This document shows, piece after piece, positions 36,277-47,942 of a stretch of 64,000 nt of DNA. Source of the DNA: Hyaloscypha bicolor E (Eukaryota > Ascomycota > Leotiomycetes > Helotiales > Hyaloscyphaceae); assembly GCF_002865645.1 (NCBI RefSeq), contig NW_020194575.1, positions 559,247 to 623,246 of the forward strand, read 5' to 3'. The notes below the pieces were generated by a model. That model was given only the letters and a program-made list of their open reading frames with translations. It was not told where the DNA came from and ran no database searches. Every line of letters begins with the position of its first letter. The first letter of the stretch is position 1. The position numbers and the translations under genes are program-made.

Positions 36277-38240
36277 CTATTCCACTCGCATATTACCAAA
36301 CTTACTAACCCACTCCTCTTCGTATCCAGGAGAAGCTAGCCTAAAATCCATCTTATTTGCATAAAAGAGCTCTATTCTGTGATTAATTTTCCTCTGTTTC
36401 CTCCATTTTTCTGTCAAGTTTTGGTAGTAAGCCTTAAGACTAGTTTTACCATAATCGACAAATGGTAGTTCCTCTCCATAGCCAAAGGGCTCTCCTAAAT
36501 CGTACGGAGCTTTTTCCCTACGAGTACGTCTTCTGTATAGGAGCTTGCCAGTAATATGCTTCGTAATATACGTATCAGTTTCCCTGATTCGGCGATTTAG
36601 GTAGGTATTATTGTCCATCTCGTCCGCAGTAAAAAGGGACTCTCTGCAATAAGCGATTTGACGTACTGCCGAGCCCTTGGAAATTACCCTATATTTTTGC
36701 ATATGCTTTTTGCTATCTTTATTAAGCTTATTGCATTGCTCCTGGAGTACTGCCTTTTCCCTTGCGAGCTCTCTTTCCATGATTAGCCCCGCCCTAAGTA
36801 GCTTGGGCTCAGTTGACTTCTGGTATGCCCTCCAGGATCTCCAAAAACTAGGGGTAAGAGCGTACTCCTCGTTATCCTTTGCAAGGATAAAATGGTCGTC
36901 AAGACGTTGATTTATGTATGTATTGTATACCATGCGATTCGCAGATATAGGGGGATTCTGGAAGGGTTTCGATATTGGAGGGGTTCGTAGGGATAGAATC
37001 TCGATTTGCTTGTCCGCTACAAAATTAGCCTATATTACCATATAAATCTGTAGCCAATTAACAAACCTTCTTTTGGTTAGAATTGAGCTAGCTTCTCGTA
37101 CGCATACCGTATCGTTTCCCGCCCTAAAAGGCCCGCTTTGGTAAAAGCACTAATAATCGTCCTATACTTGAACGTTCTCCCCCGTATCGTCTGGTATGCC
37201 GCTAGAAAATCAAGCTTGGTATAAACGATATTACTATACTGGATCTTATTATAAATACTGATTTGATACTAGTACTTGAGAGGTTAAAAGAGGCCAATAT
37301 CGAGCGGTTAAAGGAGATATATACTATATAGTGGTAGTTGAAAAGGGACGATTTTATGGGACTAGCAGTAATATAGGAACTCGTCTGAAGTGTGGGAGCC
37401 ATGACCATTAAATATTAACATCCTCCACTTGCCCTGTATACGTCTATATATCTGATTATAGAAGTGCTTAATATATTTCAGGCTTAGAATATTATTTATA
37501 TATCCAGTGGAGCTTATGGCAAATACTGATTCAGTATTAAGGTCGTTATTAAAATGTTCCTCTAATAGGATCTCCCCCTTCAAAATAAGGAATGGTATAA
37601 TTGCTTTGCCGCCAGCGGATACAGTTTCGATCGCAGTAAGTGATTTTCGATTATCGGGATCTGCTAAGTAAACAGCTTTCGTATTAAGGTGTATAATGAC
37701 GATTTTTCCGTTTAAAACGCCGATGCGAAAGCCAGTTTCGTCCATATTCCATATGTCTTCAAAGCAAATTCCATACTTCTCCAACGCCCCGTAATATTCC
37801 TGAAAATGCTCTTCCAGATCCTCCTTTCGATGTGCCGCTTTCCTCTCTTGTACTAGTGTCTTCGCGCAAAGGGTTTTAAACCATGATTTGTTCCGCTTGA
37901 ACCATCGTTGTGCCTATAGGCGGTTCACTTGGTGGGTGGAAGCGCTGTCCCCAAGGATCTTATTAGCCGCCGCCCGAACCGTCTTGAGATCAGCTCTATG
38001 GCCTAAATAGATCAGGAAATCGATAAATTGCTTGAGGGCCTCCTCCTAATCAGGAGTAAGTGTCTTGTTATAGCCCCCTTTGGTGTTTTGTGGTTTTCGT
38101 CCAGCCAAACGCGCTTTCCAAAGTCGATATTTTACCCTGAATTGATGCGCAATTGCGGACTTTTTGACGTGTGGGTTCCTGGCATAGAAATCGGAGGCCT
38201 GGGCCATCCTTTTCTCTTCTTCTGGGTCAAATTTGGCCAT
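36277..38240 (-). pseudogene. pogo/Fot1 transposase pseudogene
   Basis: Starts at 38240 with MAKFDPEEEKRMAQASDFYA. The reading frame contains the DDE-1 region (IWNMDETGFRIGVL, LIFNGHGSHTSDEFLYYC, LPLYSIYLL*PLDIGLF). Stops lie at about 38046 (TAG), 37914-37916 (TAG), 37362-37364 (TAG) and, in the PLDIGLF region, two TAA codons where Gln is expected in this family, plus another TAG. The second catalytic Asp is Asn (IFNGHGSH in place of the usual Asp-Gly-His-Gly-Ser-His). All are explained by C-to-T or G-to-A change, as expected from RIP. The C-terminal 218 codons (36933..36277) stay open in another frame. It cannot encode an active enzyme. Confidence 0.88.
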
Positions 38241-38275
38241 GGTATTGATATTTAATTAATTAAAAGGGTTTGGTG

Positions 38276-38375
38276 TTCCGAAAAAACGACCATATTAATG
38301 ATTTTCGACCGTATTGCTGATACGCACTAAACCCGCAGGGACGCAGGGGCTTTAGTGCAAGTCTTGACGCACGAT
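38276..38375 (-). repeat. right TIR of the pogo element
   Basis: Inverted partner of 35839-35938, ending CTTGACGCACGAT before TA. Confidence 0.9.
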
Positions 38376-38970
38376 TAAGGCTCTTATATTTGGTATTAGG
38401 GACTTATTTGCTAGATTTCTAGGCTTTCTTAAGCTTCTCTTTAGGCTATAAAATATGAAATTTTTAATTTATTTAATTTAAAGAGCTATTACTAATTCAA
38501 AATTGCAATTAATTAGCGCTATAAGGAAATGAAACAAGTATTAAATTATATTTATTCCTTATAAAGTTGAACTAAATTAAAGAAAAGGCCAGAGTTTTGG
38601 TGTTCCTGTCTGAGTGCCTCTACTTTAGGCTAGTCCGGCCCCCAATCGACACCGGGGGGGGGGGGGGGGATGGGTCGTTTTACATTTTCCCACTGGGACG
38701 GCTCGCTGTAGGCATTGTCCGCCACCTGCCATTTAAGCCGACGACGGAAGTCAAGCCGAGGCTTATCGATCGAAAAGCGGCTTTCAGGGCTAGCGGCCGC
38801 TAGTGATATACTTCATTCTTGGCTCAGCTTGGGACTTCCAAAACTGGAGAATCAATATAATAAACCTTAATTCTTCTTCACCTCTTTAAAGTTTCATCTT
38901 TTGTCAGCGTCTCCCTTTCCCTAGCACCCCGAGCTACATCGACATTAAGTGTGCAGCTTGGCATTTAAGT

Positions 38971-40531
38971 ATGGTGAACCATATTCAAGGGGCAGAAGAC
39001 CCTACTTCGGCAGCAGGCCCCACATCAATGCTCGTAATGGAACAGCCTGACGATATCACCACTCATCAAACATCGGAGTCTCAGCACGTACTACATGGAA
39101 GTCAGCAGTCCGCTTTTTCTGAGTACCCAAATGAATTGGAGATTGGGACCGATTCTTCTGATGTGGGTCGACCCTTTCACTTTGAGATCAAACAAGCAAC
39201 GCTGATACCTTATTATCTTGTAGCAGGGCAGTCGAGATGGTGATTCTGCACTGGGTGACTCTGTACTGTAAGAGACCCACCACTCGATTTTTTCTTTTGT
39301 TGAGGATCAAAGTACTTACTCGGTGTGCAGGGGATCCACGTCTTCTTTGAGGTCGAGTATCTATGACTATCTGGTAGAGAATGGGCGCACTTACCATGCT
39401 TTTAACTCTGGCAGTAAGAAAGACCACCAAAGAAATATTGGCGACATTCTTGCTAAATTTGTTAGAATACATGCTGCCAAATGATACTCGGGAGCAGGAT
39501 AGACTCGGTGCGTATAGGACCTCAAGCAAGGGGCATTGATACTGACTGTTCCTTCTTTAGACCTCCAGCACCATTCATTCAAGATAATGCTAGATGGCAA
39601 ATTAAATCTCGCACCAATCTCGAAACCCCAGCGTGTCCTTGATCTAGCTACTGGAACCGGTATCTGGGCCATTGAGTTTGGTACGTCTATCCTCTTTCCA
39701 AACCAGCATTATCTGACATCGCCCAGCCCAGGAACACCCAGAAGCAACAGTCATAGGCACAGATCTAAGTCCAATCCAACCGGAATTGTAAATCATATCC
39801 TTTCTCACTAATTCTCTTTCTCCTCTAACAACATGCAGCGTCCCAGCAAACTGCCAATTCGAAATCAACGATGCGGAAGAAGATTGGGGCTTCAATGACC
39901 ACTTCGACTACATCCACGCTCGCGCCATCGTGACTTGCTTTAAGAACAATCGCTCCATTGTACAGAAGATATTCGAGAACTTGTCGCCTGGTGGGTATTT
40001 CGAGTTGCAGGATCCGACGTTCCCGATGAAGTGTGATGACGGAACACTGGACGGGACACCGCTTAATGAGTGAGTCTACTCGCGCGCATCTTTCTCCTTG
40101 ATTCTTGCCTCCTATCTGTTCTTGCTAGATTCAAAGCTGAGAAAGTTGCTAACATCCCTGGCAGATGGGGAGAAAGAATGATAGAGTCCATGGCCCGCAT
40201 AGGCCGTAACCTAACAGACGGGCAAAACTGGGGACAGTACATGCGCGAAGCGGGTTTCGAAGACGTGACCGAACACCGTATCTACGTCCCAGTCAATCCT
40301 TGGGCTCGAGGAAAGAAGAATAAGCTTTTAGGTGCCATCTCGCAGCAGAATCTGTTGGAGGGAGTGGAGTCGATGAGCACCGCGGCTTTTACGAGGATAC
40401 TTGGGTGGACTCCGGAGAAGCTGCATGAGTTGTTGGAGGGAGTGAGAGCTAATTTGCAGGATAAGGGGGTGCATGCTTATGGGATTGTGTATTTCGCTCA
40501 TGGTAGGAAGCCTAGGAAAGACGTGGAGTGA
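38971..40531 (+). CDS. SAM-dependent methyltransferase (TAM-domain, LaeA-like)
   Basis: Eight exons with consistent phases: 38971..39162, 39224..39267, 39331..39413, 39466..39507, 39561..39680, 39727..39787, 39839..40069 and 40129..40531 (1176 nt, 391 aa). The product has the usual acidic/serine-rich N-terminus, then SSIYDYLVENGRTYHAFNSG-KYMLPNDTREQDRL, DLQHHSFKIMLDGKL and the SAM-binding loop RVLDLATGTGIWAIEF. Next come GTDLSPIQP, ANCQFEINDAEEDW, FDYIHARAIVTCF and a C-terminal YGIVYFAHGRKP. Such proteins methylate small metabolites or act as regulators; the substrate is unknown. No biosynthetic backbone gene lies nearby, so a secondary-metabolite role is not supported by context. Confidence 0.87.
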
Positions 40532-41189
40532 TACTGCTTAGAGCTTGGTATTGTCTGGCTTTGCAGGAGCTTATGTTGATATGATACCGGGCTGCAGCAG
40601 ACAAGATCATAGAATTATTTGGAACGCCCAATTGAAGAGACCGGAATGAAAGTTTAGCAATGCTCTCTGTTGGTCAATGTTTGCTTTCTGATGGTACCAT
40701 AATCTTACAATTGGCACACTGAACTCCCGGTCTCCCCCACTGCATGCAATGTATGATCCTGCAAGAACTGAATTCCCACTTGCCAGATCGTCTAACCGCC
40801 CTCATCATCTTAACCTCCGGGCACGGTTCCTTCATCTCCGGCCTCCAAACCTGCTTCCGTGTCTGCCCAAATTAGAGGCCAACTGCCCGTATTAATTCCA
40901 CCGTTGCCACCCGCTGTCAGCCACCGCGTTCTTAACACCTTTCATGACACCATATGTATCAAATTCATCTTGGCAGTTCCTCAAGTTGACAGTATCAAGC
41001 TCTGGATTGGTACAAATCACGCCTCTGAAGCCTGGAAGGTCTGGTCCTCGTGGGAAGGGAGTCAGAAGTTGCACCATGGAGATTGTTCCGAAAGAAGTAA
41101 AATATAGTCTTTAGAGAAAACCACCAAACCAGGGCAGAAAGTATGAGAATAACCGTCCTCTGTTGGTACTCACCCATTGCACACCGAAC
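40532..41189. other. intergenic
   Basis: 3' flanks of the methyltransferase and the 2EXR relic. No supported gene. Confidence 0.4.
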
Positions 41190-41952
41190 CTTCAAAATGC
41201 CACAGGAACCTCCATAGGCTCCCACAAGTGCATTTTGTTTGGTGAGACCTCGATGCCTACAGCGAACCTTCTTTCTTTGGCCTCGCACGATCTTGGTACG
41301 ATAGGCTTCGATGGCGAACATCTATTGAATTTGTAAAGCAGCTTTCTTCTAAAGCGTCTTTTGGATTTCGGCAGGCAACATGTTAAGGTATACAAATTTC
41401 TCGAGCTTGCAGCCGGGAATCTTTCTTAACGCCCTCTCTTCCGAAAGGAGACTTAGTTGATGGAGGAGTCTCGGTTCTTCGTCCTCGAAGCCGTCAGGGG
41501 ACTTGGGTAGATAATTGTCAAGGTTGGCGGGGTAGCAGTTTTGGAAGAGGTTGGTGGAGTCAGGGGTGGAGGCCGCTTTTGTAGAGCGGTTATTTCTATG
41601 CTCCCCTCTCAAGAGGTAGAATCCGCTGACCTGTTAGGTTTACTATAAGACTATCTTAATTGTAGACATCCATGTCATTGTCAAATCCAGCTTTCTTTCG
41701 CAGTGGTCCGCTGAAAATGAAGCCTGCAAGGTTAATTTAGGTCAGCGGGAAGATACAAAGCAGCCTTATGAGACTTCGGTAAGGGATAGATTTACCAGTC
41801 TTGGTCTTCAGACGGATGATAGTGCGATCTGTGGAGGCGACTTGGGCAGAAACCAAGGAAGAGGAAGGAGGCTGCTCTGGGGATGACGCACAGTCAGTAG
41901 TGAGGTAGTCAGATAAGATGGAGGAAGTGATTGAGATGTTTGTGGGTGCCAT
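41190..41952 (-). pseudogene. 2EXR-domain protein relic
   Basis: From 41952 the minus strand reads MAPTNISITSSILSDYL to RLKTKTG, then an intron (GTAAAT..GCAG) leads to GFIFSGPLRKKAGFDN and a stop. Further down are KFVYLNMLPAEIQKTL and a stop. In a shifted frame IVPRSCEAKERRFAVGIEV then NKMHLWEPMEVPVAF follow, which match the typical 2EXR pattern (LP-x-EIR ... IVPRSWE ... EPVPVALL). At least one frameshift and two stops break the domain. It was a fungal protein of unknown function. Confidence 0.6.
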
Positions 41953-43046
41953 CCTTTCAAAGTATTACAAAGTTGTGGTCGAAAATCAAAGAAGTGTGTT
42001 ATGAAAGTGATGGAGATTTGAGGTGACAGCAAGGCAAAATATTTGCAGGGCTTCCAATTAGGTTTAGATTTGCTTTGGGGGACTGAGCCAGAGAACCTTT
42101 CAGGCCTCAAACCGCTTTTGGCCTCGCCTTTATACTATTTAGCAAAATTCCTTGAAAGAGCAAAATAGTTTGAAAGTAAGAGAACGGTGCTGCTCAGTGC
42201 TCAGTGCACAGGTATTTCTGGTTGTTTGGTTCTCCTTTTAAACTTCATCATAACTCCCAACTTTGCTTACCTTCTGAGCCATCAATTGCTTGCCCCAGCT
42301 GGCTGATCCATAACTTCTATAATAGCCCTTCTCAACTCTCGACTCCAAAATCGAACTCTGCTTTGCTATACCGCCATCCATCCCCAAACACCTCAGTACC
42401 TCGCTCTGCGCCAAAACCCAAATAATTCCCTACACTTCGTAGGTCGGCAACACAACATGCCGCACTCCAGCCTTGCCGCGTATTCAGTATATACCGCATC
42501 CCTAATTCCAATTCCATGTCGGACTGCGATATTGACCTCACAGACTCAAGTTAGGCCTTCGCGCTTCCGTGGTGTACAAAAGCAACCACATTTGCTACCC
42601 GAAAGGCACATTGGCCTCCACCTTCAACCAACGTTCCATCCTTACCCACCCATCCTCAATTTTGTTCTCCAGAATACTATTGACTTTCCTTCGATCCCCG
42701 TCGCAAATAGGGCTTTCGCGGGGCGTGTAAATCAGAATTAAGGCCAAACTCTGATGGGAATGAAAGAGGGCAGGAAAATATGTTCGGTGGTGATATGCAT
42801 ACTCTTAGGACTGAAAAAAAGAAAGAAAAAACTGTTACTCGTTGCTGTGGCGGGGAGTTAAGATCGGGATCAGTGTTGGATGTGAGTGTGTAGAACATAC
42901 TTCATGGGCACAGCATGTAGGGTTCTGCGGGAAGAAGGGGACATCAAAGTCACAGCAAGGCGCCATGGAAATGAACAAAGGACCAAGAGGCTAAAAAGGG
43001 AAGCCTAGGAGGTGAAGCTGCTTGATCTTCTGTACGTGGCCAGAGG
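41953..43046. other. 1.1-kb intergenic
   Basis: No recognisable gene between the 2EXR relic and the desaturase 3' end. Confidence 0.4.
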
Positions 43047-44835
43047 CTAATGGCCATGAAAGATATCGGCCCTCTCCGCAACCGTCTTCTGGCATTTGGC
43101 CAAAATAGCAGCCTGCCTGCTCACTTCCCCCAACTTCCCGATTACTTCCCTATTTCCATCCACGAAGCCATACAGTGCATACGGTATCTTGACATCCTCG
43201 CAGAATTCTTGCACTAAACTCTGCGTCCTTCTCAAATTATGCCTCGGAATCCTCGGGAACAAGTGATGAATAGCCTGAAACTGGAGACCTCCATGGAAGA
43301 AATCGAGCCATTGAGGACAATCAACATCCATGGTCGTGCGAAGCATTTTCTGTGGAAAGGATTCATCTGGTCCAAGGTCTGTTGTAGACATTGCGAAGTG
43401 GGAGAGCGTGAGTTGGACGTGGAGCGGCATGTTGATCATATGGCTGACCATCACGAAGCCGAATCGTGCCGACGGCTTAGGGATTGACTTGTAGACGACG
43501 AGGTATCCGAACCAATACCAAAAGATCAGGTTCCCCGCTATTTCGAAGTACCGATGCCACCAGGCTAGCCCTTTCCTTGGACCTTGGCCTTGAAGAAGGA
43601 AGGTCCAAGATTGGACGTAGAGGTTGAACCGTCCTAGTGTGAGAACAGGGTAATACATGTACGCCTGAAATGGGACCAAGAATTTTGCGACGGCCTCGTA
43701 GGGAAGTAGGCGCTCATGGTAGGTAGACCATATATTGCCCAGGAAACGGTGGTTGACAGCAAAGACGGGTAGGTGTTGATTATCTGGGTCATGCTCCGGG
43801 GAATTCGTAACAATGTGGTGAACGTTGTGCGTACGTTTCCACCAGCCCAATGATAGGCCGCCTATCGGAGCAGCAATGATCATACCAATGAGTGTATCGA
43901 TGGTAAAGTTGTGTGTGATGGCGACGTGACCCGCATCATGAGCTGCAAATACGAGCTGGGACCAGAACATGCCCAGAAAGGCACCACTCGTGCAGTACCA
44001 ACCAATCCGAAGGAAGAAGAGCATGGTGAGGAACAGAGATACCCAACGCGCTGCTTCCCATACATATGCCGTGTAATTGCAATCATACAGACCTTCGGCA
44101 CGGATCCGCTGATTGAGAAGCCTGTACTTCTGAACGATTCCTTCCTGCACCTCGGAGTCAAGGGCAGGATATTTTTCGAGGTCTAATTCCATCTCCTGCT
44201 TCGTCTGGCTATCTAGGAAGGTCAGATCATCTGGAGCTGCCGAGCCTGCCGCGGATGACATGGATGTAATAGAAGTGCGATCGGTATCACTGCCTCCTCG
44301 CCGTTTTCTCACTTCTTCTCCATTGGCGTCGGAAATGAGCGAAGTTGCTCTGGTTGAGTCTGAGTCGGCACTCTCGTCCTCCGATTCGTCCGAGTCCTCC
44401 TGCACTACCGCGGGATATTTTCTAAAGGTGCCACCTTGAATAGGTGGAACAAAATTCTTCCAACGTCCCTCAATTGTACCGATCTGATACTGAGTCATTC
44501 GCAACCGGGTCTCTGCTGAATGTAATCTTAAATTTTCCACCGTCAGCAAACCTCTCATCTATGGAGCTCAAAATGACGAACGCAGTCACTTCATCGGTCG
44601 CATCCTTCCCAATCATGTGCTGGATAGCTTTCAGACCGCCCGGATGGTAATTGAGCCATGCATCAGCCTTGATGACTTTGTTGTCTAAGATAAAGATATA
44701 TTTGCCATTGGCGATTAGACCTTCGATCTTCCTAGACGATAGAACGGCCTCCCTTTCTCGCGGTGGGGAAATCTCTTTGGGAATCATGGTCGATTGACGC
44801 GAACAGCTGGGGGTTCTCGTAATCTCTGGATGCAT
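43047..44835 (-). CDS. delta-8 sphingolipid desaturase with N-terminal cytochrome b5
   Basis: Two exons, 44835..44582 and 44526..43047 (577 aa), joined by a 55-nt intron (GTTCGT..TTTAAG) whose removal restores TALHSAETRLRM. The N-terminus is a cytochrome b5 domain with heme ligands in NYHPGG (64-67) and the HSAE just after the splice. An acidic Ser-rich linker follows. The membrane desaturase part has all three His boxes: HDAGH, HNVHH and QAIHH (Gln replacing the first His, as in front-end desaturases). It introduces a delta-8 double bond in the ceramide long-chain base in the ER, supplying fungal glucosylceramides. The start may be Met17 (44787). The intron inside the heme domain explains why it looks like two ORFs. 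Confidence 0.9.
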
Positions 44836-44963
44836 GCATTGCCGTAGAAAGAAGTATTCAAGTACCAGAGACTTGAGATTGTGTGTTCATATGTTGGTGG
44901 TGGTGGTTGACGGAAGTAGCGGTGAAGTGAAACGTGCGATGTTACTATCCCACCCCTTTGAAG

Positions 44964-45114
44964 ACTTACAGTGGGTCCTTTAGTAACGCCACCCTGAAAC
45001 CTCGTTTATAACCCCCAACTAGGAAATATCAGGTGCTCTCCAGAATCGCTATTTGCCATACACCCTTGAGTTGGTCAGTGCAGGAGTGGTGTTATCCCAG
45101 GACCCACTGTAAGT
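44964..45114. mobile_element. short hairpin MITE-like element (151 bp)
   Basis: Ends ACTTACAGTGGGTCC and GGACCCACTGTAAGT are inverted, with further imperfect pairing (AGTAACGCCAC / GTGGTGTTAT) to about 28 bp. The centre is unpaired. It lies 130 bp upstream of the desaturase start. No clear target duplication. Confidence 0.6.
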
Positions 45115-45199
45115 ATTCAAGAAGGGGGATAGTACGGGCGCCTGGAAAGTGGTCCGTTCGGTTGCACCCACTGACGAGGCCTAAGACCTTGTAAGCTCA

Positions 45200-45450
45200 C
45201 ATTGTGCACGTTGCACTTGATATTGCAAACATTGCATTTTATACTTCACTTTTATAAGCTTACTAATATTCTAATTAATTTATTAGGTACTATATTTAAT
45301 TATTTACTTTATTATAATATTTGTATTTATAATAAATAAAATATTACGGTATGTTATTACCTTATACTCTTGCCTTACTTATTTTATATATTTTATAAGA
45401 TCTCTTAACTTAGTTCTTTCTTTCTTTAAATTCTTTTTAATATAATTCAC

Positions 45451-45488
<38 letters not shown>

Positions 45489-46060
45489 GATTTATTTTTA
45501 TATATTTCTAATTATTTAAAATATATAAAAGTTCTAAAAATGCAAATAAATCGTAAAAATAAAAACTTTTACTATTTTTTATTTATTGTTTTTTAATTAA
45601 AAGAATTATATTTATAACATTTAAACTTTTCGAATTATATGATTTATAATAATTATATGATTTGTAATAATTATATGATTTGTAATAATTATATGATTTG
45701 TAATAATTATATGATTTATAATAAAGTTTAAAGCTAGCTTTAAACTCTAGTAAAATAAAATATATATTTAATTTCTTATATATTATTTCTGCTTTATAAG
45801 AGTACTTCTTTAGCTAAGAAATTATATAAGGAATTATATTAAAATATTACTTTAATTATTAAAGCTTTAAAACTTATTTTGATTTTAAAAGACTTGTATT
45901 ATTATTTATTATTTATTAGTAAATACTTTTCTTATTTTCTTTCTTTTAATATTTTTATAATACTCTTATAAGCTTTTCACTATTTTATAAATATTGTTAT
46001 TAGTGGAAGTTTTACTTAAAATTCGGAAAATAAATATTTTACTAATAAAGGTTAATAGAG
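45200..46060. repeat. AT-rich block
   Basis: About 860 bp of nearly pure A/T with a (TTA)n microsatellite at 45453-45488. No ORF. Sits between the hairpin element and the swollenin-like gene. Probably a RIP-degraded repeat or AT island. Confidence 0.65.
45633..45722 (+). repeat. 18-bp tandem repeat, five copies
   Basis: Unit AATTATATGATTTGTAAT repeated exactly five times; the outer two copies have A for G in TTTGTAAT. Confidence 0.9.
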
Positions 46061-46291
46061 CAAATGCCAAAACCCGGACACCCCTCGTGGAGCGCAAATA
46101 TTAGTTAGTAGAGCCCTCCAAGTAGCGGCAGCAAGATTACTTCTTCTCACCACCTTCCCAGAAGCAAACTATAGTTCTTAGCCTAAAACCGAACGAACAG
46201 TACAAGTTGTGCAAGTGAAAGTCCGAATTGGGGGCCCATTTCGCGCTCCCCTGCAACATATCAATTTCACTCCATTTTCCGTATCTCCAAC

Positions 46292-47942
46292 TCAGAGCAG
46301 AGTGAACTGTGTCCCCATGTCGATATACCAATACCCCTGGATTGCTGATGCAGGCGCGGTCCAGCTCGTGATAACGCGCTCGTTGACAATCTGTTCGCCG
46401 GTCGCGCTCGTGAGTCGTATCCCCAGCGGCAGGTTGATATACGGGGCATTGGGCGGCAGCGTCCAGGCGCCGTACCGCTCCTGCGGGTGGCCGGCCGGGT
46501 AGTCGTCCTCCTGGATGAGAGCGAGCCACTCCGACTGCCCGTCCGGTCGGATCTCGAAACCCACGATCGAGCCGAGGCCGGCTGCATTTACGGCCGTGAT
46601 CTGGATCCAGTAGGGCCCGGCGCCGCCGCGGAGCCACACATACACGTTACCCGCCTTTGGACACGGCACACGCTTGTACTGCGTCGGGATCACACCCTCG
46701 ACGAGCACGCCGGCCTGTGCGCGGGCCATAGCCACGTCGGAGAGGTCGAGGTGGATAGAGCCGCTGGGGAGCGGGCAGCCATATGTGAAAGCGTCGACTT
46801 CTTGGCATTGGTCGACACTTGGCCCACCTGTATTTTGTTTTATCCCTCATCAGTTTGGTTATTACGCGGACACATGGGCACAGAGACGAGATATAGCAGT
46901 CTCGGGCAGAAACAGGAGAGCGTCGTACTCACAACACCACTTGGGATTCGCCTCACATGGGCAGCTATCCACAATCTCAAGGATAATTGGCGGCGCGTAA
47001 CCTGCCTCGTTGGGGGCGTAAAGGCTTCCGTTATCATAGGTGCGTACCAGCTCAAAGCACTCGCCGCACGAGAGATAGTTATCCTGCTCTTCCCCAACAG
47101 ATAAGGATGGCAGCATGGGCCAAAACTGCGTGTAGTAGTCGCCATTTGGCGCCGCGAAGTTGCCTCTAAGTGTGGCATTGGCTGGATCCGCGCACATATC
47201 CGGGTACATCGTGCAGAATAGGGCACAGTCGGCGCCCAAGTCGATGCCCGAGACGTTGGCGGTTGTGCACATGCCGTACAAACCAAACCCGCACGCGCCG
47301 GCGGGGGTTTCTCCGAAATGGGTAGATCGCTGTTCGGCTCATCTTGTCAGTTTGGGAGGGGCGAAATGGCACGGGCTCGAAGGAACCTACGCTGTAGTGC
47401 CAGGGCATACTGCTGTTGACGGTGGTAATATCAGGGAAGATAGTTCCGGAGCCGCAGTCCGCATTACCGCATTCGAGCGTGGTATAGGGCAGTTGCGTGT
47501 GGGTTGATATGGCTTTACCCGTCAGGAAGGTTGTGGACGTGCGGTAGGGAGTCGTCCTGGTGCTTGGTGAGTTTGATGTCGACGACGGACCTGTCGACAC
47601 ACCCGAACCGGTCGAGCTAGTTGGCTTTGAGAGGATTAGCGGTTCCTCAAGATCAGGCATGGGATGTGTATGCTCACGGTGCCGCTAAGACACTGGGCAT
47701 AGTATGAATTCTGTGTCTGGCAAGACCACCCCATTGGGCAGCACGTTCCACCCGTATATCCAACGCCGCCACATTGTGAACTATATGGTCCAAAACGTTT
47801 TGTCAGAGAAATACCCATGCGGTAGCCACTCGCGAGGCCTTGGGGAAACGTACTAAGATGAAGCACAAGCTTGTTGCAGCGAGGGTTGAGCGAGGCAAGC
47901 CAAGCTCACCAGCCTGAGAACGAAGTCCCGTTTGAACAGCAT
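46292..47942 (-). CDS. swollenin-like CBM1-expansin
   Basis: Five exons (47942..47854, 47780..47678, 47645..47391, 47329..46933, 46827..46292) with consistent phases give 459 aa. The N-terminus MLFKRDFVLRLVSLACLA is a signal peptide. The first intron then joins directly to a fungal cellulose-binding CBM1 (YSQCGGVGYTGGTCC, QNSYYAQCL). A Ser/Thr linker follows, then the expansin part: ACGFGLYGMCTTANVSG, NYLSCGECFELVRTYDNG, VDSCPCEANPKWCC, DLSDVAMARAQAGVL, and the second barrel/CBM63-like half with VWLRGGAGPYW. Secreted, non-hydrolytic loosening of plant cell-wall cellulose is the family role. No fibronectin-III module as in Trichoderma SWO1 is visible, so it is swollenin-like. Confidence 0.87.

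Larger units (their letters stand above)
35839..38375 (-). mobile_element. Fot1/pogo-type DNA transposon (2537 bp, inactive)
   Basis: Bounded by 100-bp terminal inverted repeats with about three mismatches and flanked by TA (35837-35838, 38376-38377). It carries a minus-strand transposase relic. Insertion is inside the AT-rich TIR element, so this is a nested pair. Confidence 0.9.
35568..38697. mobile_element. AT-rich TIR element (copy A), split by a pogo insertion
   Basis: The outer ends form an imperfect inverted repeat: CCCACTGGG, then GAAAATGTAAAAC, a C-rich run, and GGTGTCGATTGGGG, mirrored at 38640-38697. Without the inner 2.5-kb transposon it would be about 590 bp of AT-rich DNA with no ORF. 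Its right interior (ATTTCTAGGCTTTCTTAA, AAATTAAAGAAAA, GCCTCTA) also occurs in the 49.0-kb element in opposite orientation. It is non-autonomous and older than the pogo insertion. Confidence 0.7.

Noticed and set aside
38971..40531. Methyltransferase as part of a secondary-metabolite cluster
   Set aside because: No polyketide, peptide or terpene synthase, P450 or cluster regulator is present in the window.
46487..47104. Plus-strand ORF of 205 codons
   Set aside because: It overlaps the swollenin-like exons in antisense; it is a shadow of a clearly supported gene.
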